From Symbiodinium microadriaticum (lineage: Eukaryota; Sar; Dinophyceae; Suessiales; Symbiodiniaceae), in contig LSRX01000486.1 in assembly GCA_001939145.1 (NCBI GenBank), positions 33,314 through 97,313 on the forward strand: a stretch of DNA of 64,000 nt. The letters are read 5' to 3'. The notes under the pieces are model-generated. The model was not told the DNA's origin. It made no database searches and saw only the letters and a list, made by a program, of their open reading frames with translations. The stretch's first letter is position 1, and every line of letters begins with the position of its first letter. Of this stretch, positions 61,620-64,000 are shown piece after piece. Both the position numbers and the translations under genes were made by a program.

Positions 61620-63620
61620 GGTTTAGGGTTTAGGCTTTTTCCATCACACAGTGTCTTCGTGGCTGACCCACGAAATGCCAAAGTAGGGATCATTTGTAGT
61701 GCTGAATGTTTAGGATCTAGTCCCGGGCCCGAGCTCATGTAAAGGTTAGATATTTATTTTTGTCGGGCGACATTAGTAAGATAGTCAGGACGGACAAGAG
61801 CCTAAACCCTAAACCCTCAATCCTGAATGTTAAGCACCAAACCTATGATGACATTGGCCAGGTCTGAGGACGAGCAGACCAAGACTCTCAACACATCCTA
61901 AGCCTGAACCGTCCCTTAACCCTAAATCCTGCGCAGTTTGACATGATTGCGCTTCAAAAATCTACGGATGCTGTAGCATTGAAACCCTGGCTGGGCTTGA
62001 TGGTGGAAGCTTGCTGGTTCAGGGTTGGGCTTGTGGCTGATGCTTGGTGCTTCTGTTTACTCCTAGATGGCCTTTGTGTCCTAAAGCCCTAAACCCTAAA
62101 CCTCTATTCAGGGTTTGGGGTTGGGGAATCTTTGGGAGCTGTGGCTAAGTGTGTAGGGCTGGGGCGCCTCGCCTAGCAGAAGCTGGCACCTTGAGCGCAA
62201 GTTTAGGGTTTAGGGCACATGTGACCTTTCATGTAGGAGGCTTTGGGGAAACATCTTGCTCTACGTACAGTTATTCCAGAGTAGCAGCAGGGAGAAGAGT
62301 TCAATATACCGTCTGCCGTATCAAGGACGAAACACCACATCGCTAAAAGTCATCTACTTCTGGGACGGATTGCACTGGGAGTAGGAGGAAGAAACACACT
62401 AAAGCCGAACGTACAACTGATTACAAATGGGGGCCGGGCTTTCCGAAAACAGGGGAATAGAGTACCCCAAATAGTAGGATCCTTATGATAAGGATCCCGT
62501 CTGCATAGACCCCCAAGAGCTGATCTCTAAACAGTTCTGGGCCCCTCAACTTCGATGCACCCAACCAGAAATCTGATGGCGTTTGTAAGGTTTAGGGTTA
62601 AGGGTTTAGGGTTTAGTAAGTTCTGGGAAGGAATAGGTTTTTGGGGCTCAGGGGTTGGAGAGCTTAACTTTTCGGATGGACCAAGTTTGCGTGACATTCT
62701 AAACTTAATTGTGTGTGTCGGTGTATATAGATATATACGCACATGTACAAACATGTATATATGTACGTGTATAATGCATACATATATATATATATATTAA
62801 TATATATATATATATATATACAATATTATGCAGTAGATGCTATGGCAATTATGGTATAGCCATCTTCGTTAATGACGCAGGTTCTCGAATCAGCGCCATC
62901 ATGCACTTGGCGGAGTCCTGTACCCGTGCGATATACGGTTTAGCCGCAGTTGGGTGCTGGACGGTGCAGAGCACGAGGTGAAAGAAATGCCAGGATCGCG
63001 CAAGCGGATGGAGGCAATGTAGGGGCTGGAACAGGATTTTGGGGTATACTCGTGATAAACCTTAAACCCTAGGCCGTGACCTTAAGGAATCAGTTTGTTA
63101 TTTATTCAGGCTTCCCCGCTGCCTGTCTGCTTGCAGTCTGGATTCCCACAACGTACCTGACATACAGGATTTAAGGTTTAGGGTAAGATTTGCTGATGCA
63201 CAGAGATTGCACGGAACAGAGCCCAAACCGTCTTTCCAACCCCTCACCCAAGAAGAACTACACTGCGAAGCCAACCGGTTTAGGGTTTAGCTAAACCACT
63301 AAAACCCTAAACCCTAAACCCTAAGCCTAAACCTGGCCAGGAGTTCAAAATGCCTTAAGCCCTAGACCCCAAAGCTGTGACGCGACCTTTGAAGAAAAAC
63401 CCTCCTTAGGGACCCTTACAGGAAACCTCAAATCCTAAACACCAACAGTCCAAAATCTTGAACTCGAAACCCTGACACTGAACAAATCAGGCAAACCCTC
63501 GAGAAAAGGTCCCCCCCAAAGCCAAGTCAAAGTCCAAAAAAAAATTAAACCCTCAACCCTACGCCCAGGGGTTTGGGTTTAGGGCTGGGGGTTTATGGAA
63601 CCTTCTAAGGCTGGACTTCA
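61620..63620. other. Spacer without supported gene
   Basis: Heptamers, a plus frame of about 50 codons at 61940-62075 (MIALQKSTDAVALKPWLGLM) without motif, a fragment of the 8602-type element at 62431-62515 and a TA tract at 62775-62822. Confidence 0.45.
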
Positions 63621-63625
63621 AGGCC

Positions 63626-63773
63626 TACGGTGGATGATATAAATCCTGCATTACCCAAAAATAAGTTTAGGGTCCTTCAGGTCCTTGAGGCTAAAGGTAT
63701 ACCCAAAAATAAGAATATACCATACTTCCCGTAGTTTAAGGTCCTTAAGGTAATGCAGGGTTTGTATCATCAA
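63626..63773. mobile_element. MITE-like family B, copy B8
   Basis: TACGGTGGATGATATAAATC to GCAGGGTTTGTATCATCAAG with a doubled AAAAATAAG core. Confidence 0.75.
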
Positions 63774-64000
63774 GCCCTACAACCTACATCCTGAACCCGT
63801 TTAAACCCCCCTATAAACGACCCTAGAATCCTAGAAATCAGAAACCCTTAACCTGAACTCAAAAAACCCCCCCAAACCCCCCCAAACCCCCTAAAAAACA
63901 ACCCTAAATGAACCGCTGACATCCCTAAAACCTGAAGCCCTGAAACTCCTGAACTTCTGCCTAATCCCTAAACCCTACCAGCACCCCCCCCCCCCCCAAA

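Overview
ORGANISM. The window looks like nuclear DNA of a dinoflagellate, close in style to Symbiodiniaceae. The sequence shows genes cut into many small exons (8 to about 390 nt). Introns end AG before an exon that usually begins with G, and their donors are GT, GC or GA in mixture. There are also RCC1/HERC2-like repeat genes whose N-terminus looks ubiquitin-like. Dinoflagellates are known for GC and GA donors and for expanded RCC1-like genes. Almost every intron and spacer is studded with plant-type telomere heptamers (CCCTAAA / TTTAGGG), so ordinary ORF calling sees almost nothing real. There are two long N gaps (26597-27207 and 43233-43509) and single Ns at 300, 4717, 17662, 22865, 52115 and 59270.

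LAYOUT. 1-3300: telomere-like spacer with a direct duplication of about 570 bp and trinucleotide/hexanucleotide repeats. 3333-14920 (+): a pentameric ligand-gated ion channel that I could assemble as 20 exons in one open frame of 546 codons. It has a signal peptide, Cys-loop, four membrane segments and a canonical EF-hand loop in the M3-M4 cytoplasmic loop. 15.1-17.3 kb (+): more exon-like blocks, either a C-terminal extension or the next gene. 18.56-19.5 kb (+): a probable first exon and uncertain exons. 19.7-21.3 kb: a block poor in telomere repeats, function unknown. 21.8-23.2 kb: a duplicated segment around a 44-bp tandem array. 24.1-24.4 kb (-): two exons of a SET-domain protein, separated by an intron made only of telomere repeats. 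A long hairpin lies beside them. 26.1-27.2 kb: TGGTCC-rich minisatellite and gap. 28.49-32.71 kb: an AT-rich island unlike everything else here. 32.7-57.1 kb (-): RCC1-like gene with an N-terminal exon at 57117 and at least 16 exons. Two unrelated exons of a hydrophobic protein sit inside one of its introns. 58.5-61.5 kb (-): 3' part of a second RCC1-like gene, head-to-tail with the first, ending at a stop at 58498-58496. 61.6-64.0 kb: repeat-rich spacer.

REPEATS. At least six short inverted-repeat (MITE-like) families recur, each with 2-12 copies. Most copies lie in introns and spacers, several within 20-60 nt of exons.

MAIN POINT. At 19 of 24 reconstructed introns, the first two bases of the intron equal the first two bases of the following exon, so the donor class (GT, GC or GA) tracks the sequence at the acceptor. 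That is what target-site duplication by inserting introns would leave. Together with the EF-hand channel, the telomere-repeat intron and the MITE families, it is the most interesting content. No search or alignment was run. All exon joins rest on reading frame, phase and family motifs read by eye.
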